In this document: positions 27,957-36,840 of the stretch, piece after piece
How the letters are laid out: each line of letters opens with the position of its first letter
How positions within the stretch are numbered: position 1 is the first letter of the stretch
Assembly: GCA_963761425.1 (NCBI GenBank)
Contig: CAVXGQ010000002.1
Coordinates: 299,289 to 363,288 of the forward strand
Direction of reading: 5' to 3'
Origin: Bog-793 sp963761425
GTDB taxonomy: Bacteria; Actinomycetota; Acidimicrobiia; Acidimicrobiales; Bog-793
Length of the DNA: 64,000 nucleotides
The notes under the pieces: model-generated
The model's input: the letters and a program-made list of their open reading frames with translations, nothing else
The model's database searches: none
Told to the model about the DNA's origin: nothing
Translations under genes and position numbers: made by a program

Positions 27957-29096
27957 CTAGCCCGTCGGCGGGGGTTGGGGCGGGGGGAGACGCACGGTGA
28001 GATCGGCGAGGGCGCGGCGCCCCGCCCGAAAACCCTCGCCGCGGTGCAGCTTCAGCGAGAGGTAGGACACCGCCCCGATGGGGATCGGCAGCCAGAAGTT
28101 GACGATCCGCCAGCCGAGGACGCTCAGGAGGGCGACGTTCTTGGTGAGACCGAAGCTCGCCAGCAACAGGGGCAGCGAGGCCTCGACGAAGCCGAGGCCG
28201 CCCGGGGTGATCGGAATGGCGGCGAGCACGTTGGCGATGCCGTAGGCGGCGAAGAGCTCGATCGGGTTGACGTAGCGGCCCAACGCGGCGAGGAACGACC
28301 AGAGCGCCGCGGCGTCGAGCAGCCAGTTCCCGGTCGCCCAGACCAGGGCGGAGCGCAGCCGGTCCCGATTGTTCGCCAGGGTCCGCAGCGAATCGCCGAT
28401 GTGGCGGATGGTCGTCTCCAACCGGTCCGGCTGCACCCAGGGCAGCGCCTGGCCGACCCGCCGCACGAAGCGCGAGGCGGGTTCCTCGCCCCGGGTGAGC
28501 AGGTAGACGAGGACCGCGAAGAACAGCAGCGCGAGCATGCCGGCCAAGGCGACGACGATGTAGATGGTGTGGAACCCGGCGATCGGGATGGAGATCACCA
28601 GCGCGAACCACAGCATCACGTTGAGCACGACCGCCGACCCGATGCCCTGGGTCGCCATGGTGAAACCGGCGTCGGTGCCTGAGATGCCGTCGGAGGTCAG
28701 CAGGCGGTAGCCGAGCCCCGCCGAGGCCGCGGTTCCGCCGGGCACGGTGTGGGCAACCGCCGTCGTCGCCAGGTCGATCCGGAACACCCGCGAGACGCTG
28801 GGCCGGTGGTGCGGCAGCAGGGTCCAGGTCAACAGGCCGTAGGTGAAGAGCGACGCCGCCTCGAAACCGACCCCGGCGACCAGCCAGCCGACGTTCAGCT
28901 TCTCGAGGTAGTGGATGTTCTTGCTCGCCCCGATGAGCTCCGGCACGACGAGGTACTCCACCACGATGACCACGCCGAAGATGAGGATCCCGTGGCGGAG
29001 CGGGGCCGGGACGATCGCCTTCCAGCGCGAGCGCAGAGGCGCTTTCCCGGGAGCGGGCACGGGACCATGTTTCACGTCGTCGGCGCGGGCCGTCAA
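27957..29096 (-). CDS. Flippase-like integral membrane protein (UPF0104/LPG-synthase TM domain)
   Basis: 379-residue membrane protein with eight or so segments, of the family that includes the flippase domain of lysylphosphatidylglycerol synthase and actinobacterial glycolipid-associated proteins. Visible: GILIFGVVIVVEYLVVPELI near residue 36, VFRIDLATTAVAHTVPGGTA, YRLLTSDGISGTDAGFTMAT, SALVWATGNWLLDAAALWSF and ITPGGLGFVEASLPLLLAS near residue 298. The last two are the most conserved blocks of the family. The start is a TTG at 29096; a GTG at 29075 (VKHGPVPAP) is a shorter alternative. The lysyltransferase catalytic domain is absent. It may move a polyprenyl or glycolipid intermediate, in keeping with the nearby Ppm-type gene (inference). 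Confidence 0.82.
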   Translation of the reverse strand: MTARADDVKHGPVPAPGKAPLRSRWKAIVPAPLRHGILIFGVVIVVEYLVVPELIGASKNIHYLEKLNVGWLVAGVGFEAASLFTYGLLTWTLLPHHRPSVSRVFRIDLATTAVAHTVPGGTAASAGLGYRLLTSDGISGTDAGFTMATQGIGSAVVLNVMLWFALVISIPIAGFHTIYIVVALAGMLALLFFAVLVYLLTRGEEPASRFVRRVGQALPWVQPDRLETTIRHIGDSLRTLANNRDRLRSALVWATGNWLLDAAALWSFLAALGRYVNPIELFAAYGIANVLAAIPITPGGLGFVEASLPLLLASFGLTKNVALLSVLGWRIVNFWLPIPIGAVSYLSLKLHRGEGFRAGRRALADLTVRLPPPQPPPTG

Positions 29097-29140
29097 TCAG
29101 GGGCCCAGCCCGTCAGCCGAAATGCTCGGTTTCTCTCCCG

Positions 29141-29548
29141 GTGGGCTGGACCGGGTGCCTGGACGGGCCGGCGGGCCGAACGCGGTCGGGGCGCTCGCCG
29201 GACGCCGCCACCGGCGCCGCGGAGCGGGCGACGGATTGGTTCGTCGTGCGCTCGGTTGCTGGTGCTGGTCGCCAGCCTGGTCGAGTTGCTCGCGGCCCTT
29301 CTCGCCTGGCGGCTACGGGCGACCATCCTCTTGCTTATGGTCTCGCGGTTCGTCGTGGTGGCCTTGAACCGTTGTGGGTGCTGCAGGCGGTGTTGGTGGG
29401 CGCCGAGACCGGCAACATCGCCGTCGCCACCTGCGGCGCCATCGTCGCCGTCCCGGCGGTCGGATCGATACCGGTGGCGGTGCGCGAGCTCCTCATCGGC
29501 CGAGATCCCGCCCCGGCCCGCCCGAGCGAGGTGGGGGCCGAAGGCTAG
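29141..29548 (+). pseudogene. Small membrane protein gene with two offsetting frameshifts
   Basis: Third-position GC shows that three consecutive segments are coding in alternating frames. About 29141-29255 reads in one frame (ending ERATDWFVVRSV). About 29256-29360 reads in the next frame and encodes a strongly hydrophobic stretch (LLVLVASLVELLAALLAWRL, then RATILLLMVSRFVVVAL). About 29360-29548 returns to the first frame (PLWVLQAVLVGAETGNIAVA through PVAVRELLIGRDP). Joining them needs one base removed near 29255 and one added near 29368, and gives a protein of about 135 residues with three or four membrane segments. The family is not recognised. The TAG stop overlaps the -10-like element of the next gene. 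It is either a decayed gene or a stretch with two sequence errors. Confidence 0.45.
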
Positions 29549-29551
29549 AGT
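29546..29551 (+). promoter_or_regulatory. -10-like TAGAGT for the Ppm-type gene
   Basis: TAGAGT ends 6 nt before the GTG at 29558. Its downstream context AGTTTCGCCGTG is identical to that of the DedA promoter at 6461-6472. Confidence 0.45.
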
Positions 29552-29557
29552 TTCGCC

Positions 29558-30316
29558 GTGCGCGTGCTCGTCGTCCTCCCGACGTACAACGAGCACGAGA
29601 ACATCGAGGCGATGCTCGCCACCGTGCGCGGGGTGGTGCCCGACGCCTCCATCCTGGTCGTCGACGACTCCAGCCCCGATGGCACCGCCGAGATCGCCGA
29701 GCGGGCCGCGGGGGAACTCGGCTCGATCGAGGTGCTGCGGCGTCCCGCCAAGACGGGGCTCGGCCCCGCCTACCGGGACGGCTTCCGCTGGGGACTCGAC
29801 CGCGGTTACGAGGCCTTCGTGGAGATGGACTCGGATTTCTCGCACGACCCGGGGGCCCTGCCGGAGCTGCTCGCCGCTCTGGGTGACGGCGTCGAGCTGG
29901 TGGTCGGCTCGCGCTACGTGCCGGGCGGGTCCATCCCGAACTGGTCGATCTCGCGTCGGCTGATCTCGCGGCTCGGCAACGTCTACGCCAAGGCGCTGCT
30001 CGGACTCGGGGTGGAGGACTCGACGGCCGGGTACCGGGTCTATGCGGCCACGCTGTTGCGCCGGCTCGACCTGGCCCGGGTGCGCGCCGACAGTTACGGG
30101 TTCCAGATCGAGATGACCCACCTCGCGCGTGGCGCCGGGGCCGGCATCGTCGAGGTGCCGATCCACTTCGTCGACCGCGTGGCGGGGACCTCGAAGATGT
30201 CGACGTTCACCGTCGTCGAGGCGTTCGTGCTGGTGACGGGGTGGGGCCTGCAACGGCTGCTGCGACCGGGCCGGGTCCGCCGGACGAGGTCCGCGGCCGT
30301 GCGTACGACGGGTTAG
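29558..30316 (+). CDS. ppm1: Polyprenol monophosphomannose synthase (GT2)
   Basis: 252-residue GT2 glycosyltransferase related to dolichol-phosphate mannose synthase. It should transfer mannose from GDP-mannose to polyprenyl phosphate at the cytoplasmic face, supplying membrane GT-C enzymes. Motifs: VLPTYNEHENIEAMLATVRG at the N-terminus, LVVDDSSPDGTAEIAERAAG (nucleotide site), FVEMDSDFSHDPGALPELL (DxD-type metal site), VVGSRYVPGGSIPNWSISRR and DSTAGYRVYAATLLRRLDL. The final QRLLRPGRVRRTRSAAVR tail is soluble, with no membrane anchor. The gene lies beside a flippase-like and a damaged membrane gene, and the window also holds a GT87-type candidate acceptor enzyme. The lipoprotein N-acyltransferase domain fused to it in mycobacteria is absent. 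Confidence 0.92.
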   Translation: MRVLVVLPTYNEHENIEAMLATVRGVVPDASILVVDDSSPDGTAEIAERAAGELGSIEVLRRPAKTGLGPAYRDGFRWGLDRGYEAFVEMDSDFSHDPGALPELLAALGDGVELVVGSRYVPGGSIPNWSISRRLISRLGNVYAKALLGLGVEDSTAGYRVYAATLLRRLDLARVRADSYGFQIEMTHLARGAGAGIVEVPIHFVDRVAGTSKMSTFTVVEAFVLVTGWGLQRLLRPGRVRRTRSAAVRTTG

Positions 30317-30440
30317 GGCTCGCCCGACCCCGGCGGATGGCGGCTGGGATCTCCCGGGTCTCTTGGCACGTAGCCCGGGGGAACCTGGGGCCTCTGGCGT
30401 GTGGTGGGGCCAGGCGTGCCGAGCCCTTGACCGGGGTCGG

Positions 30441-31979
30441 TTAGGCGTCGGTGCTCCTGTCCACCAGGCCGCCGACGGCACCGAGATCATTTAGGCGGGA
30501 CCGGAGCGAACGCCGGAGGTCCGAGTAGGTGGCGACGAGCTCAGGACGGGTGCCGATCGGGGCGGGCTCTGGGGCGGCGGGGTCGGTGAGCTGGGCCAAG
30601 GCGTCAGCCAGTCCGGGGGCCCGCCCCAGGGCGACCAGCCCCAGCGCGGCAGCACCGAGCGCCGTGCCCTCTTCCTCGGCGAGCACGTAGAGCGGTCGGT
30701 CGAGGGTCGCCGCCATCACCTCACGCCAGAGGGCCGACCGGAAGGCGCCGCCGGTCGCCCGCACCGAGTCCACCGGGGCGACCGCGTCGAGACGGTCGAG
30801 GATGAGCCGCATCTGCAGGCAGACTCCTTCCACCGCTGCCCGTACGAAGTGCCCGCGGCGGTGATGGCTGCGCAGTCCGAGATACGCCCCCGCCAGGTCG
30901 GCGTCCCAGAGTGGCGCCCGCTCGGCCAGCAGGTACGGCACCATCACCAAGCCCTCGCTGCCCGGTGGGATTCCCGCCGCGAGCGCCAGGACCGCGGCGT
31001 CCCGGTCCGCACCCCTGGCCGCGGGGAGGTCGGGCGCGAGGACCCGCCCCACCCAGGACATCACCCCGGCGCCGTTGCTCACCGCCCCCCCGACGACCCA
31101 GAGGGATTCGGTGAGCGGGTAGCAAAAGAGCGTCCGGTCGGCGTCAAGGGTCGGCTCGGCCACGGCGAGGCGGATCGCCCCACTGGTCCCGAGCGACATC
31201 CCGGCGATCCCCGGTGTGATCGCGCCGGTGCCGAGGTTGCCGAGCGGGCCGTCGCCGGCCCCGACGACGACCGGGGTGGCCACCGGGAGTCCCACCTCGT
31301 GGGCCGGCGCCGATGCCAGCGGCAGGGTGGCCGTGGGGGAGAGGATCTCCGGCAGCTGGGTGACCGAGACCCCGGCGACGTCGAGGGCGGCCGGGCTCCA
31401 CCCCCGGGTGGCCATCTCGACGAGCCCGGTGCCCGAGGCCGACGACAGCTCGGTGGCGAGCGTTCCGGTGAGCCAGTAGATGAGGTAGTCCTTGAGGCCG
31501 ATCCACCAGCGCGCCGCCCTGAAGGTCTCGGGCTCGTTTCGGGCGAACCACACGAGCTTGGTGAGAGGCGACATCGGGTGCACCGGGACGCCGGTCCTCC
31601 GGTGCAGCTCGGCCGCCGGGCCCAGGTGGCGCAGCGACCGCGCTTCGTCGCCGGCTCGCGCGTCGGCCCAGGTGACCAGCGGGGTCAGCGGCCGGAACTC
31701 GGCGTCCAACCCCAGCAGGCCGTGCATGGCGGCGGCCAGCGAGATGGCCACCACCTCGGCGGCGCCGACCGCTCGGACGCACTCGGCGAGCGCGGCCCGG
31801 CAGGCCGCGACGATCACGGCCGGATCCTGCACCTGCCAGCCGGGGGTGGGCTCGTCCAGTGGGTACTCGCGCACCGCGAGGTGGCGCCCCGGCACCCCCG
31901 GCGCGAAGGCGACGACCTTGACGCCGGTGGTCCCGGCGTCCAGCCCGACGATCACCGGAGGGGTCTGGCGCGCCCCCAT
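30441..31979 (-). CDS. FGGY-family sugar kinase, probable gluconate kinase
   Basis: 512-residue carbohydrate kinase of the FGGY family. The N-terminal phosphate-1 motif is IVGLDAGTTGVKVVAFAPG. Then follow SLAAAMHGLLGLDAEFRPLT, VHPMSPLTKLVWFARNEPET, GLKDYLIYWLTGTLATELSS and GAGDGPLGNLGTGAI, with the FGGY signature 2 region AVEGVCLQMRLILDRLDAVA and the adenosine loop RATGGAFRSALWREVMAATL. The MHGLLGLD and HPMSPLTKL patterns are those of gluconate kinases rather than of glycerol or xylulose kinases, so gluconate to 6-phosphogluconate is the best guess. It is 92 bp upstream (in sense) of no partner, and 124 bp of spacer separate it from the convergent Ppm-type gene. Xylulokinase activity cannot be ruled out. 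Confidence 0.85.
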   Translation of the reverse strand: MGARQTPPVIVGLDAGTTGVKVVAFAPGVPGRHLAVREYPLDEPTPGWQVQDPAVIVAACRAALAECVRAVGAAEVVAISLAAAMHGLLGLDAEFRPLTPLVTWADARAGDEARSLRHLGPAAELHRRTGVPVHPMSPLTKLVWFARNEPETFRAARWWIGLKDYLIYWLTGTLATELSSASGTGLVEMATRGWSPAALDVAGVSVTQLPEILSPTATLPLASAPAHEVGLPVATPVVVGAGDGPLGNLGTGAITPGIAGMSLGTSGAIRLAVAEPTLDADRTLFCYPLTESLWVVGGAVSNGAGVMSWVGRVLAPDLPAARGADRDAAVLALAAGIPPGSEGLVMVPYLLAERAPLWDADLAGAYLGLRSHHRRGHFVRAAVEGVCLQMRLILDRLDAVAPVDSVRATGGAFRSALWREVMAATLDRPLYVLAEEEGTALGAAALGLVALGRAPGLADALAQLTDPAAPEPAPIGTRPELVATYSDLRRSLRSRLNDLGAVGGLVDRSTDA

Positions 31980-32070
31980 CAGCCGCCCCCCGCCGCGGCG
32001 GCCGGCTCCCCGATGGCACCGAGGGTGGGGAGGCGTGCTCTGGCCAACCGCGGATTCTCCCCGGAGACTC

Positions 32071-33084
32071 TCAGCGGCCCAGGATCTCGTCGATGCGGCG
32101 CAGGTGGCCGGCCGGAAGCGGACCGTAGCGGATGGCGCCGACGTTCTCTTCTACCTGGGCGGGGGTCTTGAACCCGGGAATCGGCAGGGCGGTGGGGCTG
32201 CGGGCCCACAGCCAGGCGAGCGCCCCCTGCACCAGGCTGCGGCCACCGTCGGTGAGAACCCCACGCAAGGCGTCCAGCCTGGCGAGCCATCTCGGCTCGG
32301 CGCTGCCGTCCGGGCGGAATAGGTCGCCCCAGCCGAGGGCGGTGGACTGGGTCCGCCAGTCGTCGGGGGGGAGAAGGGGGTCGGGACCGTACTTGCCGGA
32401 GAGGAAGCCGGAGGCGAGCGGGCTGCGGATGAGGGCGGTCATGGAGTTCTCCTCGCAGAGGGCGAAGAATTCCGGTTTGTCCTCCAAGACGTTGCAGGCG
32501 AACTGCAGCGCCGAGCAGGTGCCTCGGGCGGCCCACCGCGCGGCCTGGGCCGGGACGTCGCTGCTCCACCCGAAATGGCGGATCAGCCCGGCGCGTTGCA
32601 GCTCTTCGAGCTCGCCGGCCACCGCGTCGGCTTCGGCGTCGGACAGGCTGCCCACGTGGAGCTGGTAGAGGTCGAGGTGGTCGCGACCCAGCCGTCGCAA
32701 CGAGGCCTGGCAGGCCGATCGGATCTCGGCCGGCCGCACCTTGAGACCGCCTTCCCGGTCGCCCTGCTCTCCCATGTTGAAGCCGAACTTGGTGGCGATG
32801 AGGACCTCGTCGTGACCCTTGAGCGTCCGGCCGAGCAGCCTCTCGCTGTGGCCGCGGCCGTAGACGTTGGCGGTGTCGAAGAAGGTGACACCGAGATCTA
32901 GGCCCTTTTCGATCGCCCGGACGGATTCTTTGTCGTCGACGGGTCCCCAGCCGATCGTGCGACCGTCGTTCTCGGTGACGGGTCCTCCGATCGCCCAGCA
33001 GCCGAGGCCCATCGCGCCGAGCACCGGCCCGTTGGTTCCGAGCCGGCGAGCCGACAAAGAGCTTGGCAAGCGGGTCTCGCTCAT
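32071..33084 (-). CDS. Aldo/keto reductase
   Basis: 337-residue NADPH-dependent TIM-barrel oxidoreductase. The catalytic tetrad is visible: Asp in GVTFFDTANVYGRGHSERLL, Tyr in the same block, Lys in VLIATKFGFNMG and His in LDLYQLHVGS. The nucleotide-binding end has LPIPGFKTPAQVEENVGAI. It resembles the YajO/Gcy-type and plant-like perakine reductase-type AKRs acting on small aldehydes and ketones; the substrate is unknown. The ATG at 33084 is preferred because AAAGGAGA lies 6 nt upstream; a longer frame from 33135 adds an unlikely basic leader. It is co-directional with the sugar kinase 91 bp downstream, possibly in one unit. Confidence 0.92.
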   Translation of the reverse strand: MSETRLPSSLSARRLGTNGPVLGAMGLGCWAIGGPVTENDGRTIGWGPVDDKESVRAIEKGLDLGVTFFDTANVYGRGHSERLLGRTLKGHDEVLIATKFGFNMGEQGDREGGLKVRPAEIRSACQASLRRLGRDHLDLYQLHVGSLSDAEADAVAGELEELQRAGLIRHFGWSSDVPAQAARWAARGTCSALQFACNVLEDKPEFFALCEENSMTALIRSPLASGFLSGKYGPDPLLPPDDWRTQSTALGWGDLFRPDGSAEPRWLARLDALRGVLTDGGRSLVQGALAWLWARSPTALPIPGFKTPAQVEENVGAIRYGPLPAGHLRRIDEILGR

Positions 33085-33535
33085 CGGTCTCCTTTGGATC
33101 GTGGTTCGTGGTCTGTGGGTGGTCGTCCTCGCCATTGTCGGCCTGAGGACCCCTCCGATGGCGGGCGACTCGGCGCACCGGAATGTCCTTCGGCATTCCG
33201 ATCTCCCGGGAACAAGGGGCTCCGGGCCACCGCCCGGCCTTCTGGCCCGGCGTCAGATGGTATGGCCGTCTTCATCGGTTGGCGAACCCTCCCTGGTCCG
33301 GAGTGGCCGGCGCCTCGCGGCAGCCGAAGGTCGGCGAGGACTTGGTGCGGGTCTCGGTGGGCGCGGGGTAGGCGGGCACGGTGATGGCATGGGCGCCCGG
33401 TGCCCGAGGTCGGAGGTACCAACCCTGGACGGGCGTACTGCCGGTTGGGACGGTCGGCGCGAAACCCGGGCGGGGGGCGCCTTGTGCCAGGCCAGTCCAG
33501 GCCGTTGCGGCCTGGTGCCGGCTCCTGCGGCCGGC
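33085..33535. other. 451 bp without a recognisable gene
   Basis: Open frames here are short, rich in Arg, Pro and Gly, or run antisense into the LLM gene. The left end holds the AAAGGAGA ribosome-binding site of the aldo/keto reductase and presumably its promoter. I saw no hairpin or tRNA-like element. Confidence 0.5.
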
Positions 33536-34402
33536 TTAGACGGACGGAAGAGCGGCTTCTCCGCGCGGCGGGCCCGCGTCGATGCGTTCTCGCGCGCAGG
33601 ACACCTCACCGCGCCACCAGCCGAGCGCTTCGACCCACCAGGTGAGACCGACCTCGGCGTACTCGCCGAGGCGGTCGGCAGCCTGTTCGCCGGGAGACGT
33701 CCGTCCTTCGAGCGCCACGTCGAAGGCGGAGCCTTGTCGGTGCGCGGCAACGTAGTCGACGACCTGGCGCAGCTCGCCGGGGGGCATCGTCTCACCCGAG
33801 CCATAGGAGGCGTGGATCGGAAACACGCCCTCGAAGCGCGCCGCCCGCCGGAACGGCGCCCGGTTCGGCCAGCGGCCGCCCACCCAGATCGGGATGCGCG
33901 GACGCTGCAGGGGCACCGGGTTCATCGGGGGCGCGGCGACCTGGAAGTGCCCGCCTTGGTGGGAGAAGGACTGGCCCGACCAGGAGGAGGTGATGACGTC
34001 GAGGGCCTCGTCGAGTCGCTGGGCGCGCCGGCTCTCGTCGGCCGATTGCCCGAAAGAGGTGTACTCGTCGGGGCGCGACCCCAGGCCGACGCCGAGCAGG
34101 AAACGGCCACCCGACAGGTGGTCGATGGTCACCGCGCGCTTGGCGACCTCCCAGGGCAGTTGCCTGGCGAGCCCGGCGACGCACAGCCCGAGACGGATGC
34201 GCACGGTTCGGTCGGCGATCGCCGCCAACGTCACCCAGGGATCCACCACCGGCCAGTCGTCGGAGTAAAGGAGGTGATCCCAGAGAAAAAAGCCGTCCCA
34301 GCCGGCGTCCTCCGCCGCGACGGCGAACCGGCAGAGAAGCGAGGGATCGGCGAAGGGACCGACGTTCGGCACGTCGATCGCGTAGCGGAGCCCGTCGGAC
34401 AC
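33536..34402 (-). CDS. LLM-class (luciferase-like) flavin/F420 oxidoreductase
   Basis: 288-residue TIM-barrel monooxygenase or reductase of the luciferase-like superfamily. Visible: YAIDVPNVGPFADPSLLCRF at the N-terminus, AGWDGFFLWDHLLYSDDWPV near residue 34, LGLCVAGLARQLPWEVAKRA, HLSGGRFLLGVGLGSRPDEY near residue 93, and PIWVGGRWPNRAPFRRAARF near residue 172. In actinobacteria such proteins generally bind F420 rather than FMN; this is inferred from the family. The GTG at 34402 opens the domain directly. The gene is divergent from a GNAT gene 71 bp away and may share a control region with it. The substrate is unknown. Confidence 0.9.
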   Translation of the reverse strand: MSDGLRYAIDVPNVGPFADPSLLCRFAVAAEDAGWDGFFLWDHLLYSDDWPVVDPWVTLAAIADRTVRIRLGLCVAGLARQLPWEVAKRAVTIDHLSGGRFLLGVGLGSRPDEYTSFGQSADESRRAQRLDEALDVITSSWSGQSFSHQGGHFQVAAPPMNPVPLQRPRIPIWVGGRWPNRAPFRRAARFEGVFPIHASYGSGETMPPGELRQVVDYVAAHRQGSAFDVALEGRTSPGEQAADRLGEYAEVGLTWWVEALGWWRGEVSCARERIDAGPPRGEAALPSV

Positions 34403-34473
34403 CAGGACATCATGCCCCTGGATCTGGCCGGCGACGGGACTTGGCGGCTCGTCGGGTGAGGCAGGCTACGGGT

Positions 34474-34956
34474 GTGGAAGTGCGCGAGGTGGTGGCCAGC
34501 GACCGAGCCTGGGTGGAGAGGGTGCTGATCGACCGGTGGGGCTCGACGCAGATCGCCCGTCGAAACGAGTTGGTCAACGCCGCCGAGCTGCTAGGGCTGG
34601 TCGCCGAGGTCGACGGCGCGACGGTAGGTCTCCTCACCTACCGGGAACGCCACGGCCAGATCGAGGTCGTGACGCTAGATGCGCTGCGCAAGTCGGTGGG
34701 TGTCGGCACGGCCCTCTTGGCGCACCTGGCGGAGCTGGCTTGCCGGGGCCACTGTGCCCGGATCTGGTTGGTGACGACCAACGACAACCTGCCGGCGCTC
34801 CGCTTCTACCAACGGCGCGGGTTCCGTGTGGTGGCCGTGCACGTTGGAGCCGTCGACCGGGCGCGAGCCGCAAAGCCCGGCATCCCCGCCGTCGGTCTCG
34901 ACGGCATCGGGATTCACGACGAGATCGAGCTCGCCTTCGCACCGGGGTCCGTCTGA
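34474..34956 (+). CDS. GNAT family N-acetyltransferase
   Basis: 160-residue acetyltransferase. The fold starts EVREVVASDRAWVERVLIDR, followed by GLVAEVDGATVGLLTYRERH. The acetyl-CoA pyrophosphate loop is degenerate (LRKSVGVGTALLAHLAELAC), and the C-terminal part has TNDNLPALRFYQRRGFRVVA, the usual beta-alpha block. The tail (PGIPAVGLDGIGIHDEIELA) is typical of the small GNATs of actinobacteria. Start choice: GTG 34474 places the family sequence at the N-terminus; a GTG at 34441 adds an unconvincing basic leader. The substrate is unknown. Confidence 0.88.
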   Translation: MEVREVVASDRAWVERVLIDRWGSTQIARRNELVNAAELLGLVAEVDGATVGLLTYRERHGQIEVVTLDALRKSVGVGTALLAHLAELACRGHCARIWLVTTNDNLPALRFYQRRGFRVVAVHVGAVDRARAAKPGIPAVGLDGIGIHDEIELAFAPGSV

Positions 34957-35293
34957 CGCCGTTGTCACCTCGGGCGCGTTGGCGCCAAGAGGGCCGAGGT
35001 GATGTCGCCTCGGAGCAGTCGGCGAGAAGGACAAGCCGCCCGCCCCGGCTCCTTCTTGTCGCTCGGCTCCCCGGTGCCGGCGGCGAGCTGACCAACCAAT
35101 GGCCGTTGCCGTCCGGTTCCGGGAACGGGATTTCTTCGAACCCGGTCAGGGGTCTTGGCTCCTCCGCCACCACCGTGCCGGCGGGACGCTCGACGGCGGC
35201 GCGATCCTCGCCGCTGCGGGAGGTTGACGGGCCGTCGTGGCCCGGAGGGCGCGGCAGTTCTCGCGCTGGGCGCGGCCCGTCGGCGTCCGTGCG
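34957..35293. other. 337 bp convergent intergenic region with a hairpin
   Basis: This lies between two converging genes. AGAAGGA at 35025-35031 pairs with TCCTTCT at 35050-35056, and the inner GCCG/CGGC pair with a 3-nt bulge, which could end transcription from the plus-strand GNAT. Nothing else was seen. Confidence 0.3.
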
Positions 35294-35836
35294 TCACGCG
35301 CTTGGCCCCTGGCCCGCGAACACCTGGCTGTCGGGTTTCGACAACCCCAAGGCCTGGCCGAGGATCTTCCAGAACCCCGGCGAGCGGGCGGCCCAGCGGG
35401 TCGGGCCGAGACCGCTGACTCCCTGGCATCCGGTCGCCTCAACGCCAACTGCCGGGAAGGAACGGTCCTTCGTCGAGAACGTGAGGTGGTAGGTGATCCC
35501 CAGGTCGGCCGGACAGAACAGCACACCCCGGGGCATCTTGGGCAGCCCGCACAACGCCCGCGCCACGTCTTGGACCGATGGGGCGCGGTCGACGGAGACG
35601 GTGGCGGCGAAGGCGAAGCGGCGGTGGTTCTGAGGGAAGGCGTTGTGGCGCCGTACCACCAGGCGATCGAGGTGGGTGATCGAGTCACACAGGGCCGGCT
35701 TTCCCACCGACGGATCGATCGACGGGGAGGGGTGCCCACCGGCCGCCGCGGCTGGACCAGCGGCGCACAGCATCGCAAGGGCGAGGAACGCCACTGCGAC
35801 TGCCCCCTTTCGGCAGCGAGGAAGTTCGGTAGGCAT
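35294..35836 (-). CDS. Secreted hypothetical protein
   Basis: 180-residue protein with an N-terminal signal peptide: charged PRCRKG, hydrophobic AVAVAFLALAMLCAAG and an AAAA-type cleavage site before GGHPSPS. The mature part reads LCDSITHLDRLVVRRHNAFP, QNHRRFAFAATVSVDRAPSV, LCGLPKMPRGVLFCPADLG and ATGCQGVSGLGPTRWAARSP. Four Cys residues could form two disulphides. Similar secreted proteins with LPxMPxG-x2-x-CPADxGxxYxLxF patterns occur in other actinobacteria as far as I recall, without known function. The ATG at 35836 is chosen because the signal peptide follows it; a longer frame from 35977 has an Arg/Pro-rich leader and no family sequence. Confidence 0.78.
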   Translation of the reverse strand: MPTELPRCRKGAVAVAFLALAMLCAAGPAAAAGGHPSPSIDPSVGKPALCDSITHLDRLVVRRHNAFPQNHRRFAFAATVSVDRAPSVQDVARALCGLPKMPRGVLFCPADLGITYHLTFSTKDRSFPAVGVEATGCQGVSGLGPTRWAARSPGFWKILGQALGLSKPDSQVFAGQGPSA

Positions 35837-35989
35837 GCTCACGGGCTGACCTCCGGCCGGTAGGCGATGGGGCTGATCTATAGACGCTGGAGAGTCCCGA
35901 AAGGTTCTACCGGGGCCCGGTCGGGGACCCCGGCCCGGTGCATGGACCACCGCGGCGACGGTGACGTGGTTTGGCACCTCACCTGGTTG

Positions 35990-36484
35990 CTAATCAGTCG
36001 GGAAGTGCACTTCAGCCTGCCATTTTCCGGTGAGGCGCACGTTGCACAGCACCCCCCCGGCTCGCAGCGCCCAGTCGAGCACCGTGGCCTGGATTGCGTC
36101 AGGCGGCACGCGCAGGACCAGACCGCGTCGAGGGTGATCCTGCTCGATGTGCCAGCCCTCGGGGATGGAGACGTTCCATGCCTCCAGCCGGGCGATGGCC
36201 AGCCGGCCACAGGCGTGCATGATGCCGAGCCGCGTCGGATCCCGTCCGCGGCGGTCCTGGCCCGCCGGGATCCACGTGCACATCGTGACGCCGGGATTCT
36301 CCACCCCGAACCATGCCGAAAGGACGCCGGGCGTCGTCGGGGCCTCCTCGTCGTCGACGACCGCCGGCAAAAGGTTGATCCAACCGTCCTTGGCCGTGGC
36401 CAGCTGGGTCATGCAGGTGACGACCATCTCGGGTTGATCGGGGACGAACTCGAACCGCTCGACGCGTCGTCTCCTTCTAGCCAC
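35990..36484 (-). CDS. Conserved hypothetical protein
   Basis: 164-residue soluble protein with no named domain that I recognise. It reads VERFEFVPDQPEMVVTCMTQ, DGWINLLPAVVDDEEAP, GVTMCTWIPAGQDRRGRDPT, IMHACGRLAIARLEAWNVSI and HIEQDHPRRGLVLRVPPDAI. Codon use has GC-rich third positions, and the segments look like the QDHPRRGL family of small actinobacterial proteins, usually about 170 residues. The GTG at 36484 starts just after the AAGGAG-like bases within the coding start; an internal ATG (MVVTCM) is an alternative start. It is 153 bp from the secreted-protein gene on the same strand. Confidence 0.68.
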   Translation of the reverse strand: MARRRRRVERFEFVPDQPEMVVTCMTQLATAKDGWINLLPAVVDDEEAPTTPGVLSAWFGVENPGVTMCTWIPAGQDRRGRDPTRLGIMHACGRLAIARLEAWNVSIPEGWHIEQDHPRRGLVLRVPPDAIQATVLDWALRAGGVLCNVRLTGKWQAEVHFPTD

Positions 36485-36840
36485 GTGAGCAGCATCGCAG
36501 GTTTCTGTGTACCCACGGCTTGTCGCCGGCCGATCCGGATGAGCGCGGAAATCCAAAGTCGCGGGCGAGGGAACGGAAGGCCCCCGCCGCCGAGCCGGAG
36601 GCGGCGGGCAAACGACGCGGCCTACCGGAGGGGTCGGCCGGGTCCGATAGGACCCGACTCCTGTCGAGGATCCAGTAGCGCAACGACCGTGCAGGTGGGG
36701 ATGGGTTCGTTTCCCCATTCTTTTCGCTGATCCCCACTCGGGGGTCACGACCGCGGCGACGCCCGCCTCCGCCGACCCCCGGGCGATGTCGGCGTCGCCA
36801 GGGGCGCAACGGTCGTCGCGAGGTCTCCGGAGATGCACTC
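36485..36840. other. 356 bp without a recognisable gene, with a 9-bp hairpin
   Basis: CCCGCCGCC at 36583-36591 and GGCGGCGGG at 36600-36608 form an inverted repeat with an 8-nt loop, about 230 bp beyond the methyltransferase stop. It could act as a terminator on either strand. No reading frame here has a recognisable motif. Confidence 0.35.

Noticed and set aside
33253..33804. A 183-codon minus-strand frame upstream of the aldo/keto reductase
   Set aside because: It overlaps the LLM oxidoreductase in another frame, with low-complexity Arg/Pro-rich translation.
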